NCBI GenBank assembly: GCA_029565675.1
Contig: JAKQNP010000010.1
Span: forward strand, 1-55,669
DNA from: a bacterium
GTDB lineage: Bacteria; Zhuqueibacterota; Zhuqueibacteria; Residuimicrobiales; Oceaniaggregativiventaceae
DNA length: 55,669 bases
Reading direction: 5' to 3'
Of the stretch, positions 44,738 through 55,203 are shown piece after piece. Each line of letters opens with the position of its first letter. Position 1 is the first letter of the stretch. The notes under the pieces are model-generated. The model ran no database searches and was not told the origin of the DNA. It saw nothing but the letters and a program-made list of their open reading frames with translations. The translations under genes were made by a program, and so were the position numbers.

Positions 44738-47476
44738 CTAATTTCCCGCCAAACGGCTGAGATTGGCGCGCAATTTGACCAAATTTTCCTGAAAATCGCG
44801 CTGTTTCTGGCGTTCGTTCTCGACCACCGCCTGCGGTGCGCGAGAGAGAAAGCTCTCATTTTCCAACTTTTTTACCAAACCGGCCAACAGTCCTGAAAGT
44901 CGCTCGATCTCTTTGGTCAGTCGATTCTTCTCCACCTCGATGTCGATCAGATCGGCCAGTGGCAAATAGAGTTCGATTCCTTGAACCACTGCGCTGGCAG
45001 ACAGTTCCGGTTTTCCCGCACTCGTTTCGATGGTTTCGATCCGCGCCAGACGCTGAATGGTTGCGGCATGGTTCAGCAAAACCGATTTTTTGCGATCATC
45101 GGTCGTGCGCAAGATCAACGCGGCAGTCTTAGCCGGCGGTACGTTCATTTCGCTGCGCAAGGTGCGCAGAGCAGTGATGGTCTGTTGAACCAGTTCCATC
45201 TCTTTTTCCGCTTCAGGTGCCCGATAGCGGCGATCCGCTTGTGGATAGGCTTCCTTCATAATGGTCGGGACACCGGAACTGCTTCGCCGAACCGCGGCAG
45301 GCAGGGCTTGCCAAATCTCTTCGGTGATAAATGGCATGTAGGGATGCAACAAGCGCACAATCTGATCCAGTACCGCTACGGCCACACTGCGGGCGTTCTG
45401 CCGCGCTTGTGCATCTTGTGCGTCGTACAACCGCATTTTGACCATCTCGAGATACCAGTCGCAATACTCAGACCAGACAAAATCATAAATGGCGTGCACG
45501 GCATCATTGAAGCGAAAAGCGGTGTTGGCCTCGTCGACCACCTCGATGGTCCGGTGCAATCGGCTGAGTATCCATCGATCGGCGTGTTCGAGCTGATCGC
45601 GCTGCACCTGCTCGAAAGGCGGCAGTTCCTCTTCGCCGTGGTTCATCAACACAAAACGGGCGGCATTCCAGAGCTTGTTGCAAAACTTTTGCCCCATCTC
45701 CACCATCTGGTGGTCGAAGCGAATATCGCCTCCGAGCGGCGTCAGATAAACCATGGTCAAACGGATTGCATCCGCGCCATAGGCAGGCACTCCATGGCTG
45801 TAGCTTTCGTTGGATTCGCCGAAGGTTTTGATGGTCGTGGCGCTGTCTGCACCGTCGATCAACCACAAAGGATCCGGCGAATTGCCCAGCGATTTGGACA
45901 TCTTGCGATTGTCTTTGTCGCGAATCATGCCATTGAAATAGACATCTTTGAAAGGAATCTTGCCGGTAAACTCCAACGACGCCATGATCATGCGGGCAAC
46001 CCAGAAAAAGATGATATCCGGGCCGGTCACCAATGTATCGGTGGGATAGAAATAGTCGAGTTCACGGGTTTGTTGCGGCCATCCCAGGGTGCTGAACGGC
46101 CATAGCCAGGATGAAAACCAGGTGTCCAGAACATCTTCGTCCTGTCGGAGATCTGTGCTGTTGCAAGTCTGGCATCGATCCGGATCGGCAATCGCGATGG
46201 TGACGTGTCCCTTTTCGCAGTACCAGGCAGGGATTCGATGTCCCCACCAGATCTGTCTGCTGATACACCAGTCGTGGATATTTTCCATCCAGTGGAAATA
46301 GGTCTCTTCCCAGTGTTTGGGATGAAAGCGTATCTTGCCCTCCCGCACAACCTGTATGGCCGGTTGTGCAAGCGGTTCCATCTTGACAAACCATTGATCC
46401 GAGAGCAGCGGTTCGATCACATCATGGGTGCGATAACAGCGGGGCACTGGAATGATTTTGTCTTCCACCTGGCGCAACAGGCCGTTTTTCTGCAGATCAG
46501 CGAGAATCCGGTCGCGTGCCGCAAAGCGATCGAGGCCGGCATAGACGCCCGCGTCTGCGGTCATTCGCGCATCGGGACCGATCACCGAAATCTGCTGCAG
46601 ACCATGGCGCAATCCGACCGCAAAATCGTTTGCGTCATGAGCTGGCGTAATTTTGACCGCTCCGCTGCCCTTTTCGGGGTCCGCATGTTCATCGGCGATA
46701 ATCGGAATATCCCGATTCATCAGGGGCAGGCGAACCGTTTTGCCGATCAAATGAGCATACCGCGCATCCTGCGGGTGGACGGCGACCGCGGAGTCGCCCA
46801 ACATGGTCTCCGGGCGGGTGGTGGCGACAACGATCTCGCCGCTTCCATCGCTCAGCGGATAGGCGATATGCCAAAAATGGCCATTTTCATCGCTATAAAC
46901 GACCTCCTCATCGGCCAGCGCGGTGTTGGCGGCAGGCGACCAGTTGATCAGGCGTCTGCCGCGGTAGATCAATCCTTTGTTGTAAAGATCGACAAATACC
47001 CGGCGAACCGCAGTGCTGAGATTGTCATCCATGGTGAAACATTCGCGATCCCAGTCGCAACTGGCACCCAATTTGCGCAGTTGTTTGAGGATGATGCCGC
47101 CGTACTCATGGCGCCATTCCCACACCCGTTGGATAAATTTTTCCCGACCGAGCTCGAAGTGTTTGATTCCCTGCTTCTGCAAAGCAGCGATCACCTTGCT
47201 CTGCGTGGCAATTCCCGCATGGTCGGTGCCCGGCATCCACAGGGTTTCAAAACCCTGCATCTTCTTCCACCGGATCAAGACATCCTGGATGGTGTTGTTG
47301 AGAATATGGCCCATGGTCAGCATACCGGTGACGTTGGGAGGCGGAATCATAATGGTATAAGGTGTCTTGCTGCTGTTTGCATCTGCATGAAAAAATTGAT
47401 TCTCTTCCCAATAGGTGTACCATTTGCTCTCGACCTGGGAGGGATCGTAAATTTTGGCCAATTCTTTTTGTTCCAT
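44738..47476 (-). CDS. Valyl-tRNA synthetase
   Basis: The 912-residue class I synthetase has PPPNVTG at 45-51, a HIGH-type motif reading TMGH at 54-57, the editing-domain segment GSGAVKITPAHDANDF at 270-285, and KMSKS at 525-529. The anticodon-binding domain follows, and a C-terminal coiled coil (about 840-912) ends LVKLRANLSRLAGN. It attaches valine to tRNA-Val. Thr replaces the first His of the usual HMGH. A promoter and a structured leader are visible upstream. Confidence 0.97.
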   Translation of the reverse strand: MEQKELAKIYDPSQVESKWYTYWEENQFFHADANSSKTPYTIMIPPPNVTGMLTMGHILNNTIQDVLIRWKKMQGFETLWMPGTDHAGIATQSKVIAALQKQGIKHFELGREKFIQRVWEWRHEYGGIILKQLRKLGASCDWDRECFTMDDNLSTAVRRVFVDLYNKGLIYRGRRLINWSPAANTALADEEVVYSDENGHFWHIAYPLSDGSGEIVVATTRPETMLGDSAVAVHPQDARYAHLIGKTVRLPLMNRDIPIIADEHADPEKGSGAVKITPAHDANDFAVGLRHGLQQISVIGPDARMTADAGVYAGLDRFAARDRILADLQKNGLLRQVEDKIIPVPRCYRTHDVIEPLLSDQWFVKMEPLAQPAIQVVREGKIRFHPKHWEETYFHWMENIHDWCISRQIWWGHRIPAWYCEKGHVTIAIADPDRCQTCNSTDLRQDEDVLDTWFSSWLWPFSTLGWPQQTRELDYFYPTDTLVTGPDIIFFWVARMIMASLEFTGKIPFKDVYFNGMIRDKDNRKMSKSLGNSPDPLWLIDGADSATTIKTFGESNESYSHGVPAYGADAIRLTMVYLTPLGGDIRFDHQMVEMGQKFCNKLWNAARFVLMNHGEEELPPFEQVQRDQLEHADRWILSRLHRTIEVVDEANTAFRFNDAVHAIYDFVWSEYCDWYLEMVKMRLYDAQDAQARQNARSVAVAVLDQIVRLLHPYMPFITEEIWQALPAAVRRSSSGVPTIMKEAYPQADRRYRAPEAEKEMELVQQTITALRTLRSEMNVPPAKTAALILRTTDDRKKSVLLNHAATIQRLARIETIETSAGKPELSASAVVQGIELYLPLADLIDIEVEKNRLTKEIERLSGLLAGLVKKLENESFLSRAPQAVVENERQKQRDFQENLVKLRANLSRLAGN

Positions 47477-47521
47477 TCAAACCCTCTGCAAAATGCAGTT
47501 TTTTTATCAAACACCGAGAAC

Positions 47522-47559
47522 AGCAGATGATTTCGGCAGCCCATTTGCTGACATCTGCT
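47522..47559 (-). promoter_or_regulatory. Stem-loop in the valS leader
   Basis: AGCAGATG and CATCTGCT form a perfect 8-bp stem, with a possible inner CAGC/GCTG stem, about 46 nt before the valS start. It may control valS expression. I saw no T-box AGGGTGG-type sequence, so no known riboswitch class is assigned. Confidence 0.4.
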
Positions 47560-48031
47560 CGACTTGTGGATTGACTGCGCAACAGCGAGATCGGAAAGAC
47601 TGGATCAAGGCGCGGATCAGTAAAAGAGTTGATTTTGCAGCCAGCCAATGCTGGTCGTCAATTCCGGCGATCAGAGTCCAGATAAATTTTAACTAATTTA
47701 AAAATGTATAAAACAATACATTAATAGTCAACGCAATTCTCGTTTGCGCTTGATCGCCACACGGCTCTGTGGCACTACAGCCCGCACGCCACGCGAAAGG
47801 ATGCAGCCGCGCAGGCTTCTTTGGCGGCAAGAATTGACTTGCAGAAAAAGAGATAAAGACGTAAACTGAAATTCACCTGCACAGAATCCAGACAAAACCA
47901 TCTGACGAGTTTTTGCTCTTTGCGGTTTTCACCCTGGGTAGAGCATGATGGATCTGACCGGGATTCTGCGCGTGGTGCCAAGATAGGGAAAAAGAGGCGA
48001 ACAACAGCAACGAGACCAACCGCAGGAAAAA
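47560..48031. other. Divergent intergenic region between valS and rlmH
   Basis: This region of about 470 bp holds the valS promoter (47703-47731) and presumably that of rlmH, for which GATAAAG near 47852 is a weak candidate. No gene or repeat is visible. Confidence 0.4.
47703..47731 (-). promoter_or_regulatory. Sigma-70-type promoter for valS
   Basis: On the minus strand TTGACT (47726-47731) and TACATT (47703-47708) are spaced by 17 bp. Transcription would start near 47696, leaving a leader of about 220 nt before the valS start. Confidence 0.6.
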
Positions 48032-48499
48032 ATGAAAATCAAATTGTTGACAGTCGGCGAAATCAGCGATCCCTGCTGCCGTCAGCTGGCTGACAAATAT
48101 GGACAGCGCATCGACCATTATTTCCCGTTCGAGCGCACAGCAGTACGAGCGGAAAAACTGGCATCACTGCCGCCGCAGGAAGCGCTCTTGCGGGAGGCCA
48201 GGCGCATAGCCAATCAGATGCAAGAGGCGGATCACAGCGTTGTACTGGATCGCCGGGGCAAGATGCTCGATTCTCCGGGGTTAGCAGAATGGCTCAATCG
48301 CTCCGCTCTGCGCAGCATCAAGACGCTGTTGGTGATCATCGGCGGTCCCTACGGCGTCCATGAGAACCTGCAGCAAGCAGCTGACGAACGGCTTTCACTG
48401 TCGTCGATGACCATGGGGCACGAGTTGGCGGCCGTGCTTTTCCTCGAGCAGCTCTACCGCGCCTGCACCATTCTGCGAGGCGAAAAATACCACAAATGA
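48032..48499 (+). CDS. 23S rRNA pseudouridine-1915 N3-methyltransferase
   Basis: The 155-residue protein is RlmH, a SPOUT-fold methyltransferase acting on the 70S ribosome. It begins MKIKLLTVGEISDPCCRQLADKYGQRI, and has IGGPYGVHENLQQAADERLSLSSMTMGHELAAVLFLEQLYRACTI, the SAM-binding knot, followed by RGEKYHK at the end. Length and motifs are normal for the family. Confidence 0.95.
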   Translation: MKIKLLTVGEISDPCCRQLADKYGQRIDHYFPFERTAVRAEKLASLPPQEALLREARRIANQMQEADHSVVLDRRGKMLDSPGLAEWLNRSALRSIKTLLVIIGGPYGVHENLQQAADERLSLSSMTMGHELAAVLFLEQLYRACTILRGEKYHK

Positions 48500-48511
48500 G
48501 CGAAAATAAAA

Positions 48512-48538
48512 AATGCCTCTGTTGTCCACAAAGGCATT
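48512..48538 (-). terminator. Candidate minus-strand terminator
   Basis: AATGCCT/AGGCATT stem with a 13-nt loop, followed on the minus strand by TTTTTTATTTT. It lies about 110 bp after the khpA stop and could end the khpA transcript; it also sits just beyond the convergent rlmH stop. Confidence 0.55.
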
Positions 48539-48646
48539 CATCGCTTTCTGGTGTGCCAAAAAGGCAATTTACTGCAGAGCCTTGCCAAATAGAGCACGGC
48601 AAAACCGGTATCACAACTTTTCGAACACTTTTTCTTCGAAACCGAC

Positions 48647-48877
48647 CTACTCCAGAATTTCCAGAGTTGCATGTTTGCCAGCTTTGCGGGCGACTGCGCT
48701 GAGCAAAACACGGATCGCATGAGCAGTTCGACCATTCTTGCCGATCACTTTGCCCATATCGGGTTGCGCAACTTTGAGTTCATAAACAACTGTTGTTTCA
48801 CCGAAGACTTCAGAGACCTTGACTTCATCGGGATTATCCACCAGGTGTTTTACGATATACTCGACGAATTCTTTCAT
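48647..48877 (-). CDS. KH-domain RNA-binding protein KhpA
   Basis: The 76-residue protein has a single type II KH domain with [21 protein letters not shown], then [34 protein letters not shown]; the GKNG loop contacts RNA. KhpA proteins (also YlqC) bind RNA and act with KhpB in several bacteria. The gene usually neighbours rpsP, but here it stands alone with its own promoter. A GGAAGGGGA-type site precedes the ATG. Confidence 0.9.
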   Translation of the reverse strand: MKEFVEYIVKHLVDNPDEVKVSEVFGETTVVYELKVAQPDMGKVIGKNGRTAHAIRVLLSAVARKAGKHATLEILE

Positions 48878-48987
48878 GCTGGTCCCCTTCCCTCAAGCTG
48901 ATTGCATAGCGCGCTACTCCGCAGCGGCATTGACACGGGCTGCGTGGCATGAATTAACCTCCCCACCTGTTGCAGTAGCCCAATAAA

Positions 48988-49016
48988 AATATATACACAT
49001 CCACATCAATTGTCAA
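48988..49016 (-). promoter_or_regulatory. Sigma-70-type promoter for khpA
   Basis: On the minus strand TTGACA (49011-49016) and TATATT (48988-48993) are spaced by exactly 17 bp, a near-perfect consensus. Transcription would start near 48981, about 104 nt before the khpA ATG. Confidence 0.75.
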
Positions 49017-49130
49017 GAGAAAATGAATATTTTTCATTTTGCAACCGAGTTTTTGCGCTCGCCCTCTATCTCCCTGCTGCTCACGCGCGGCAAAAAGCGA
49101 TGCAGAACGGTACAGCACCACAAAAAATAC

Positions 49131-49158
49131 TTGACAAATTGATCAATTCTGCTATATT
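49131..49158 (+). promoter_or_regulatory. Sigma-70-type promoter for groS-groL
   Basis: TTGACA (49131-49136) and TATATT (49153-49158) are separated by 16 bp, upstream of the CIRCE operator. Transcription would start near 49165. Confidence 0.75.
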
Positions 49159-49170
49159 TAAGCTCGACGA

Positions 49171-49197
49171 TTATCACTCGTCACAAGTGAGTGCCAA
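49171..49197 (+). promoter_or_regulatory. CIRCE operator (HrcA-binding site)
   Basis: TTATCACTC-N9-GAGTGCCAA matches the CIRCE consensus TTAGCACTC-N9-GAGTGCTAA with one mismatch in each arm. It lies just after the predicted transcription start and about 50 bp before the groS ATG. HrcA repressor bound here would control the operon by heat shock; hrcA itself is not in this window. Confidence 0.85.
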
Positions 49198-49246
49198 CAG
49201 CATCATTGTTTTTATTATTTTTAACTATTTTTATGGAGGTTGTTCT

Positions 49247-49531
49247 ATGAAACTAAAACCATTGGCGGATCGCGTGGTGGTTAAGCCCTTTGAGGCAGAA
49301 GAAAAGACACACGGATCGATCATCATCCCCGACACAGCCAAAGAAAAACCGCAAAAGGGCAAAATCGTGGCGGTCGGACCGGGCAAAAGAGCCGAAAATG
49401 GCACCGTGATACCGATGGAAGTCAAAGAGGGCAATATCGTTCTCTATGGCAAATATTCCGGCACCGAAGTCACTATCGACGGCGAAGATTATCTGATCAT
49501 GCGGGAAAGCGATGTGCTGGCGATCATCTAG
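49247..49531 (+). CDS. GroES co-chaperonin
   Basis: The 94-residue protein starts at ATG 49247 with GGAGG upstream. It begins [47 protein letters not shown]; the mobile loop is KTHGSIIIP and the roof region follows. It caps GroEL to make the folding chamber. groL follows after 75 bp in the same operon. An upstream in-frame extension to 49010 spans the promoter and CIRCE and is rejected. Confidence 0.97.
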   Translation: MKLKPLADRVVVKPFEAEEKTHGSIIIPDTAKEKPQKGKIVAVGPGKRAENGTVIPMEVKEGNIVLYGKYSGTEVTIDGEDYLIMRESDVLAII

Positions 49532-49594
49532 TTTTGCACAAATTGTTGTTAATGAGAAAAATCGTGTTTTGCTGCAGATATCATGACTGAATAA

Positions 49595-51226
<1,632 letters not shown>

Positions 51227-51246
51227 TCTTGCCAGGCAAAAAAACC

Positions 51247-51278
51247 AAAAGCCCCGGCCGATATCGACCGGGGCTTTT
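51247..51278. terminator. Bidirectional terminator between groL and mutM
   Basis: AAAAGCCCCGG and CCGGGGCTTTT form an 11-bp stem with a 10-nt loop and T-runs on both strands. It can end groS-groL transcripts on the plus strand and mutM transcripts on the minus strand, whose stop codon begins at the next base. Confidence 0.9.
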
Positions 51279-52097
51279 CTATTTCTGGCATCGGGGACAA
51301 TAAAAAGTGGACCTGCCGGCGAGGGTTATTTTTTTGATAGCCGTGCCGCAAGCCAAGCAGGGTTGCTCGTGGCGACCGTAGACCGACAACTCGAGTTGAA
51401 AAAATCCAGGTTCACCTTCGGCCGAGCGAAAATCGTTCAATGTGGTGCCGCCGCGCCGGATTGCATCGCGAAGAACTTTGCAGACCGCCTGGACGATGCG
51501 CTCCGCCTCGGCCTTGTCAATCGAATGAACCGGACGAATCGGCGACACGCCGGCATGAAAAAGCGCTTCGTTGGCATAGATGTTCCCCACTCCCACGACA
51601 AAACCGGCATCCATCAATCGGCTCTTGATCGACTGCCTGCCGCGCAAAGAGAGCAGATATTCGGCAGTAAAGGCAGCGGACAGCGGTTCAACGCCAAGAT
51701 GGGCAAAGCGAACATAATCGGCCAGGGATGCCGGCGCCACCACTTCAACAAGGCCAAATCGACGCGGATCGCGATATCGCATCTGCCTATTGTTCAACAG
51801 ATCGAAAATGACGTGCGTATGTTTTTCTATCTCCGCTGCAGCCGGCACAACAGACAGCCTGCCGCTCATGCCCAGATGCAGCACCAGGGCAGCCTGATTC
51901 TGCAGACGGATGATCAAATATTTGCCGCGGCGATCCACCGCATGAATTTCCTGGCTGATCACCCAGCGGTCAAAATCATCCGGCACCAGCGGAAACCGCA
52001 ACGGTTGGCCGCTGAACCAGACGGTGATGATGCGGTTGCCTATCAACAGCGGGCGCAGCGAGCGCACCAGGGTTTCGATTTCCGGCAATTCCGGCAT
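51279..52097 (-). CDS. Formamidopyrimidine-DNA glycosylase
   Basis: The 272-residue protein begins MPELPEIETLVRSL, with the catalytic Pro1 exposed after Met removal and Glu2 next. It has LHLGMSGRL, the helix-two-turn-helix region VGNIYANEALFHAGVSPIRP, and a C-terminal zinc finger C-LACG-17-CPRC. It removes 8-oxoguanine and related lesions from DNA. The start at 52097 is fixed by the conserved MPELPE; GAGG lies upstream. Confidence 0.96.
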   Translation of the reverse strand: MPELPEIETLVRSLRPLLIGNRIITVWFSGQPLRFPLVPDDFDRWVISQEIHAVDRRGKYLIIRLQNQAALVLHLGMSGRLSVVPAAAEIEKHTHVIFDLLNNRQMRYRDPRRFGLVEVVAPASLADYVRFAHLGVEPLSAAFTAEYLLSLRGRQSIKSRLMDAGFVVGVGNIYANEALFHAGVSPIRPVHSIDKAEAERIVQAVCKVLRDAIRRGGTTLNDFRSAEGEPGFFQLELSVYGRHEQPCLACGTAIKKITLAGRSTFYCPRCQK

Positions 52098-52453
52098 TCG
52101 GGCACCTCGAAGATGTTCATGCAAGCCAAGAGTAAACGCGACAAATCATACCGACGACAATCTCGGCATCATGCCCGGAACCCTTGTGGATCGGCTGCCT
52201 TCTGCGGCCGGCTTTTTCCTGCGGCATCACGCGCACCGTCCGGATGGCGCGGCATCGAATCGCCTTTTCGTTTTCGGCCGGGCGTGATAAAAGGCGCTCA
52301 AGATCGATTTCAGGGATCAGGCCGGGGCCCGCAGACAACCCTAGAGGACAGAGTCGCCGGTCCGCCGCCAGCCGGGCATCGACCCGGATTGTGGCTGGGT
52401 GTTTGCTCTTGGACAGATTCCAGACTCCGCCAAGGCTATCGGTTAGGCTGGAA
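52098..52453. other. Gene-free region of 356 bp
   Basis: This region lies between mutM and a membrane-protein gene on the same strand. The minus-strand open frame across it has no ribosome binding site and a random composition, so I see no gene. Confidence 0.45.
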
Positions 52454-53017
52454 TCAGAGGCTTTTCCAATTGCTGCGCCGGTTGGGTTTTGCAGGTATCG
52501 GGCCCTGTTTTTCAAGTTCTTGCGTTTGGGCGAGACTGATACACTCGCGCACGATTGAGTAGATGCCCATAACATTGACCGGAACCGGCATCCGCGTTGT
52601 GCGAGCGAAAGGCTGAACAGGAATCAATTTGATGCCAGACGATTCGACTGTGCAGGTTTTGTACTCTTTCCAATACCCTGTTTTGCTTTCGCCGGAGTTC
52701 TGGCGAGAGAGGTAACGCACCCGATAACCATTTTTAAAAAGGGTCCATTCCTGTTTTTTGCCCTGATTGTTGAAACGTCTGACCAGTGGTGCGATGAAAA
52801 AAATGAGCCCATAGAGCAGGATTGCCGGTATCATTTTCAGCAAGGGCAGAAAATCGCGCAAAATCGGCCAGGCCACTATCGCAAGAGTCACGAGAATTCC
52901 CACCACAGTAAAAAACGTGCGATTGGCACGGCCAGGATTGACCATCCAGGATGTAATTTCACTCCCCAGATTGTGCAGATCCGCACCGCCAGAATCTCGA
53001 TTTAATATCATTTTCAT
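52454..53017 (-). CDS. Hypothetical two-helix membrane protein
   Basis: The protein has 187 residues from ATG 53017; a TTG at 53047 would add ten, and neither has a clear ribosome binding site. Two hydrophobic helices lie near residues 30-50 (TFFTVVGILVTLAIVAWPIL) and 58-78 (MIPAILLYGLIFFIAPLV). The C-terminal soluble half (EWTLFKNGYRVRYLSRQNSG, TGYWKEYKTCTVESSGIKLIP) looks like a PH-type beta fold. This arrangement resembles YcxB-like proteins, but I am not certain. Function unknown. Confidence 0.6.
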   Translation of the reverse strand: MKMILNRDSGGADLHNLGSEITSWMVNPGRANRTFFTVVGILVTLAIVAWPILRDFLPLLKMIPAILLYGLIFFIAPLVRRFNNQGKKQEWTLFKNGYRVRYLSRQNSGESKTGYWKEYKTCTVESSGIKLIPVQPFARTTRMPVPVNVMGIYSIVRECISLAQTQELEKQGPIPAKPNRRSNWKSL

Positions 53018-53127
53018 GGATGTTTTTTCGTCATGTTTCTGATTCAATCGCTCAAACAGCGCTGGCTTTCAAATTGTCTGCTCAGCAATATCCCTGTCGA
53101 AGAGACCATTTTCTCAATCAGAATCTA

Positions 53128-54957
53128 TCAAGATTGAATATCTTTTTCATTGACATGAACTTCAGTAGACAGATGGCGGAACCAGAAAAAGTAGAGGCCA
53201 AGCGATAAGGCCACCAAAGCGATCAAAAGCCCTACCAGGTTATCCCAACGTTGCATGACCAGCATCATCATAAAGAGGAAAAGCACGATCTGCCAGGGGA
53301 CCGCAAAGCTCGTGGCGATGATATCGCGTCGGTTTTCAGCATTGATCGCTTTCATCAGCACCGGTGAAAGTCGGTTCCGCACCGGGTTCCACAGACCAAA
53401 TGGCCGGGTGCGGCGATAAAAGTCCAAAAGAACGCCAGGCGCGGTCGGGCGGGTGAGCAACGAAACCACCACCATACCGATCAAAGAACTGCCGGCGGCG
53501 AACAGGAAACTGAAATACTCGGGAATCATCGGGAAAAAGAGCCGCTGCAAAACGGCTGCGATCATACCGCATATTGTGCCGGCGGCAAAGCCGTAGCCAT
53601 TCAGGCGCCACCAGTACCAGCGGGCCAGCATTGGGATGATCAGGCCGGCGCCGATGCTCATGGTGATCCATCCCCAAATGTCGTTGATGTTGCGAACAAA
53701 GACAGTAAACATCAAACCGAGTAAGACGATGATGATCGATGACCAGCGGCTATGCCGCATCAGCGACTTGGTGCTGGCTTTGGGATTGATATAGGTTTGA
53801 TAGATATCCTTGACCCAATAGGCAGCCCCGGCATTGACGGTTGAGTCAAAAGTCGACATGGCAGCAGCCATGAGGCCGGCGATCAGCAAGCCTTTGATGC
53901 CGGTGGGGACCAGTTCATTGATAACCGCAGGCAACACCGTTTCCGGATCCAGCACTGTTTGCTGGCCGGTTCCCAAAGCAATTCCCATCATGGCAATCGC
54001 CGCGATGAAGGGCCAACGAAAGGAGAGCAAAAAGATCCACAGCATGGAAAGGAGGCCGGTGTCGCGGTCGCTGTGCGCGGCCATGAAGCGTTGCAGCATA
54101 TAATTGCCGGTACCGCCGCTGCCTTCGATAGCAGTTTTGAAGAGATAGAAAATGATGGCGATGCCAAAGAGATTGTAGATTGAATAAGCGCTGTCGGCCG
54201 GCAATCCGAGATGCCATTTGGGGATTATGGAAGTCCATGCTTGACGAGTGGTTTCGAGGAGTTGAAAGGTGTGGTCCTTCATCGGTATGGAAACCGCGAA
54301 TGCTTCCGGCAAAGCAAATCTCGATACAGCCAACCAGCAGATATAGAGAATGGTGCCAAAGATCAGCAATCCCTGAAACACATCGGTCCAGACCACTCCA
54401 TACAATCCGCTGAGAACGGTATAGATCATTGCCAGCACAATCATGATGGTCGCTGCCCAAAATTCTGAAGAAAGGCCGAGCCACGCCGGAATGCCGAGAA
54501 ATTCGCCGATAAATTTGCCTGCCCCGATGGCGAAATAGGTGATCATGGCGATGGTCATGATGATCTGAGTGATCGCAGAGATCAAACGGGCGATATCACC
54601 CTCGCGTTCTTTGCCAAAGCGCAGATGCATCCATTCTGCCAAAGTCATGACTTCTGCACGGCGGTTCCACTTGCCCATAAAGATCATCAAAAAGGCCATG
54701 ATCAGGGTTACGCCGCCGCGGATTTCGATAAAAAACCCGCTGGCACCGAGGGCAAAGATAAATGCGGTATTGATCATTGTGCCGCTGATATCCAGATTGG
54801 AAGCCATGCCGGAAGCACCCAAAGCCCACCAGGGCAATGAGCGGTTGCCAAGAAAGTAGGAATCGATCCCCTCTTGCGCGCGTCGCTGCATGAGCAAACC
54901 GATCACAACGATTGCCAACAGATAGATGGACACAATGACATAATCGACGACTGCCAC
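53128..54957 (-). CDS. Sodium/solute symporter (SSS family), long form
   Basis: The 609-residue protein has about 14 transmembrane helices. Typical SSS motifs are GIDSYFLGNRSLPWWALGASGMASNLDISGTMI near the start, VLSGLYGVVWTDVFQGLLIF in the middle and MSTFDSTVNAGAAYWVKDIYQTY late in the protein. The C-terminus is longer than in the other symporter of this window, with two extra helices. It imports an unknown solute with Na+. No small partner gene follows this one. Confidence 0.87.
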   Translation of the reverse strand: MAVVDYVIVSIYLLAIVVIGLLMQRRAQEGIDSYFLGNRSLPWWALGASGMASNLDISGTMINTAFIFALGASGFFIEIRGGVTLIMAFLMIFMGKWNRRAEVMTLAEWMHLRFGKEREGDIARLISAITQIIMTIAMITYFAIGAGKFIGEFLGIPAWLGLSSEFWAATIMIVLAMIYTVLSGLYGVVWTDVFQGLLIFGTILYICWLAVSRFALPEAFAVSIPMKDHTFQLLETTRQAWTSIIPKWHLGLPADSAYSIYNLFGIAIIFYLFKTAIEGSGGTGNYMLQRFMAAHSDRDTGLLSMLWIFLLSFRWPFIAAIAMMGIALGTGQQTVLDPETVLPAVINELVPTGIKGLLIAGLMAAAMSTFDSTVNAGAAYWVKDIYQTYINPKASTKSLMRHSRWSSIIIVLLGLMFTVFVRNINDIWGWITMSIGAGLIIPMLARWYWWRLNGYGFAAGTICGMIAAVLQRLFFPMIPEYFSFLFAAGSSLIGMVVVSLLTRPTAPGVLLDFYRRTRPFGLWNPVRNRLSPVLMKAINAENRRDIIATSFAVPWQIVLFLFMMMLVMQRWDNLVGLLIALVALSLGLYFFWFRHLSTEVHVNEKDIQS

Positions 54958-55028
54958 GGTTCAACTCCTTCCCGGATTCAAGGCTGAAGAATAGCGAAAA
55001 ATGGTCAACACTTTTATTGGGCAACAGT

Positions 55029-55046
55029 ATCGACCTGACGGTCGAT
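55029..55046. promoter_or_regulatory. Inverted repeat upstream of the symporter
   Basis: ATCGACC-TGAC-GGTCGAT is a perfect palindrome with 7-bp arms, about 75 bp upstream of the symporter ATG. The size and spacing suit a regulator operator, but no regulator gene is nearby. Confidence 0.35.
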
Positions 55047-55165
55047 CTTTCAATAGCGCAGAAAAATAAATTGTGATAAAATCCAAGGCAATACTTCCAG
55101 GCGCGATTTGATCTGACAGGTAGTCAACATTTACAGCAGATCGATCGTTCAAGCAGCAATAAAAA

Positions 55166-55195
55166 CCGGGGCGCCGCTGATTAGCAGCGCCCCGG
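55166..55195 (-). terminator. Rho-independent terminator of the FlgD-tailed gene
   Basis: A 13-bp GC-rich stem with one mismatch (CCGGGGCGCCGCT against AGCAGCGCCCCGG) is followed on the minus strand by TTTTTATT. It lies nine bases after the stop of the partial secreted-protein gene. Confidence 0.88.
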
Positions 55196-55203
55196 CAATC
55201 GAG

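Noticed and set aside
47477-47700. T-box riboswitch upstream of valS
   Set aside because: The AGGGTGG-type T-box sequence and a terminator/antiterminator pair are missing.
48496-48702. 68-codon Cys-containing frame after rlmH
   Set aside because: Its ATG overlaps the rlmH stop, but it crosses the khpA 3' end and the terminator hairpin and has no recognisable fold.
52117-52575. 152-codon minus-strand frame
   Set aside because: It overlaps the better-supported membrane-protein gene in another frame, has no ribosome binding site and has random-looking composition.
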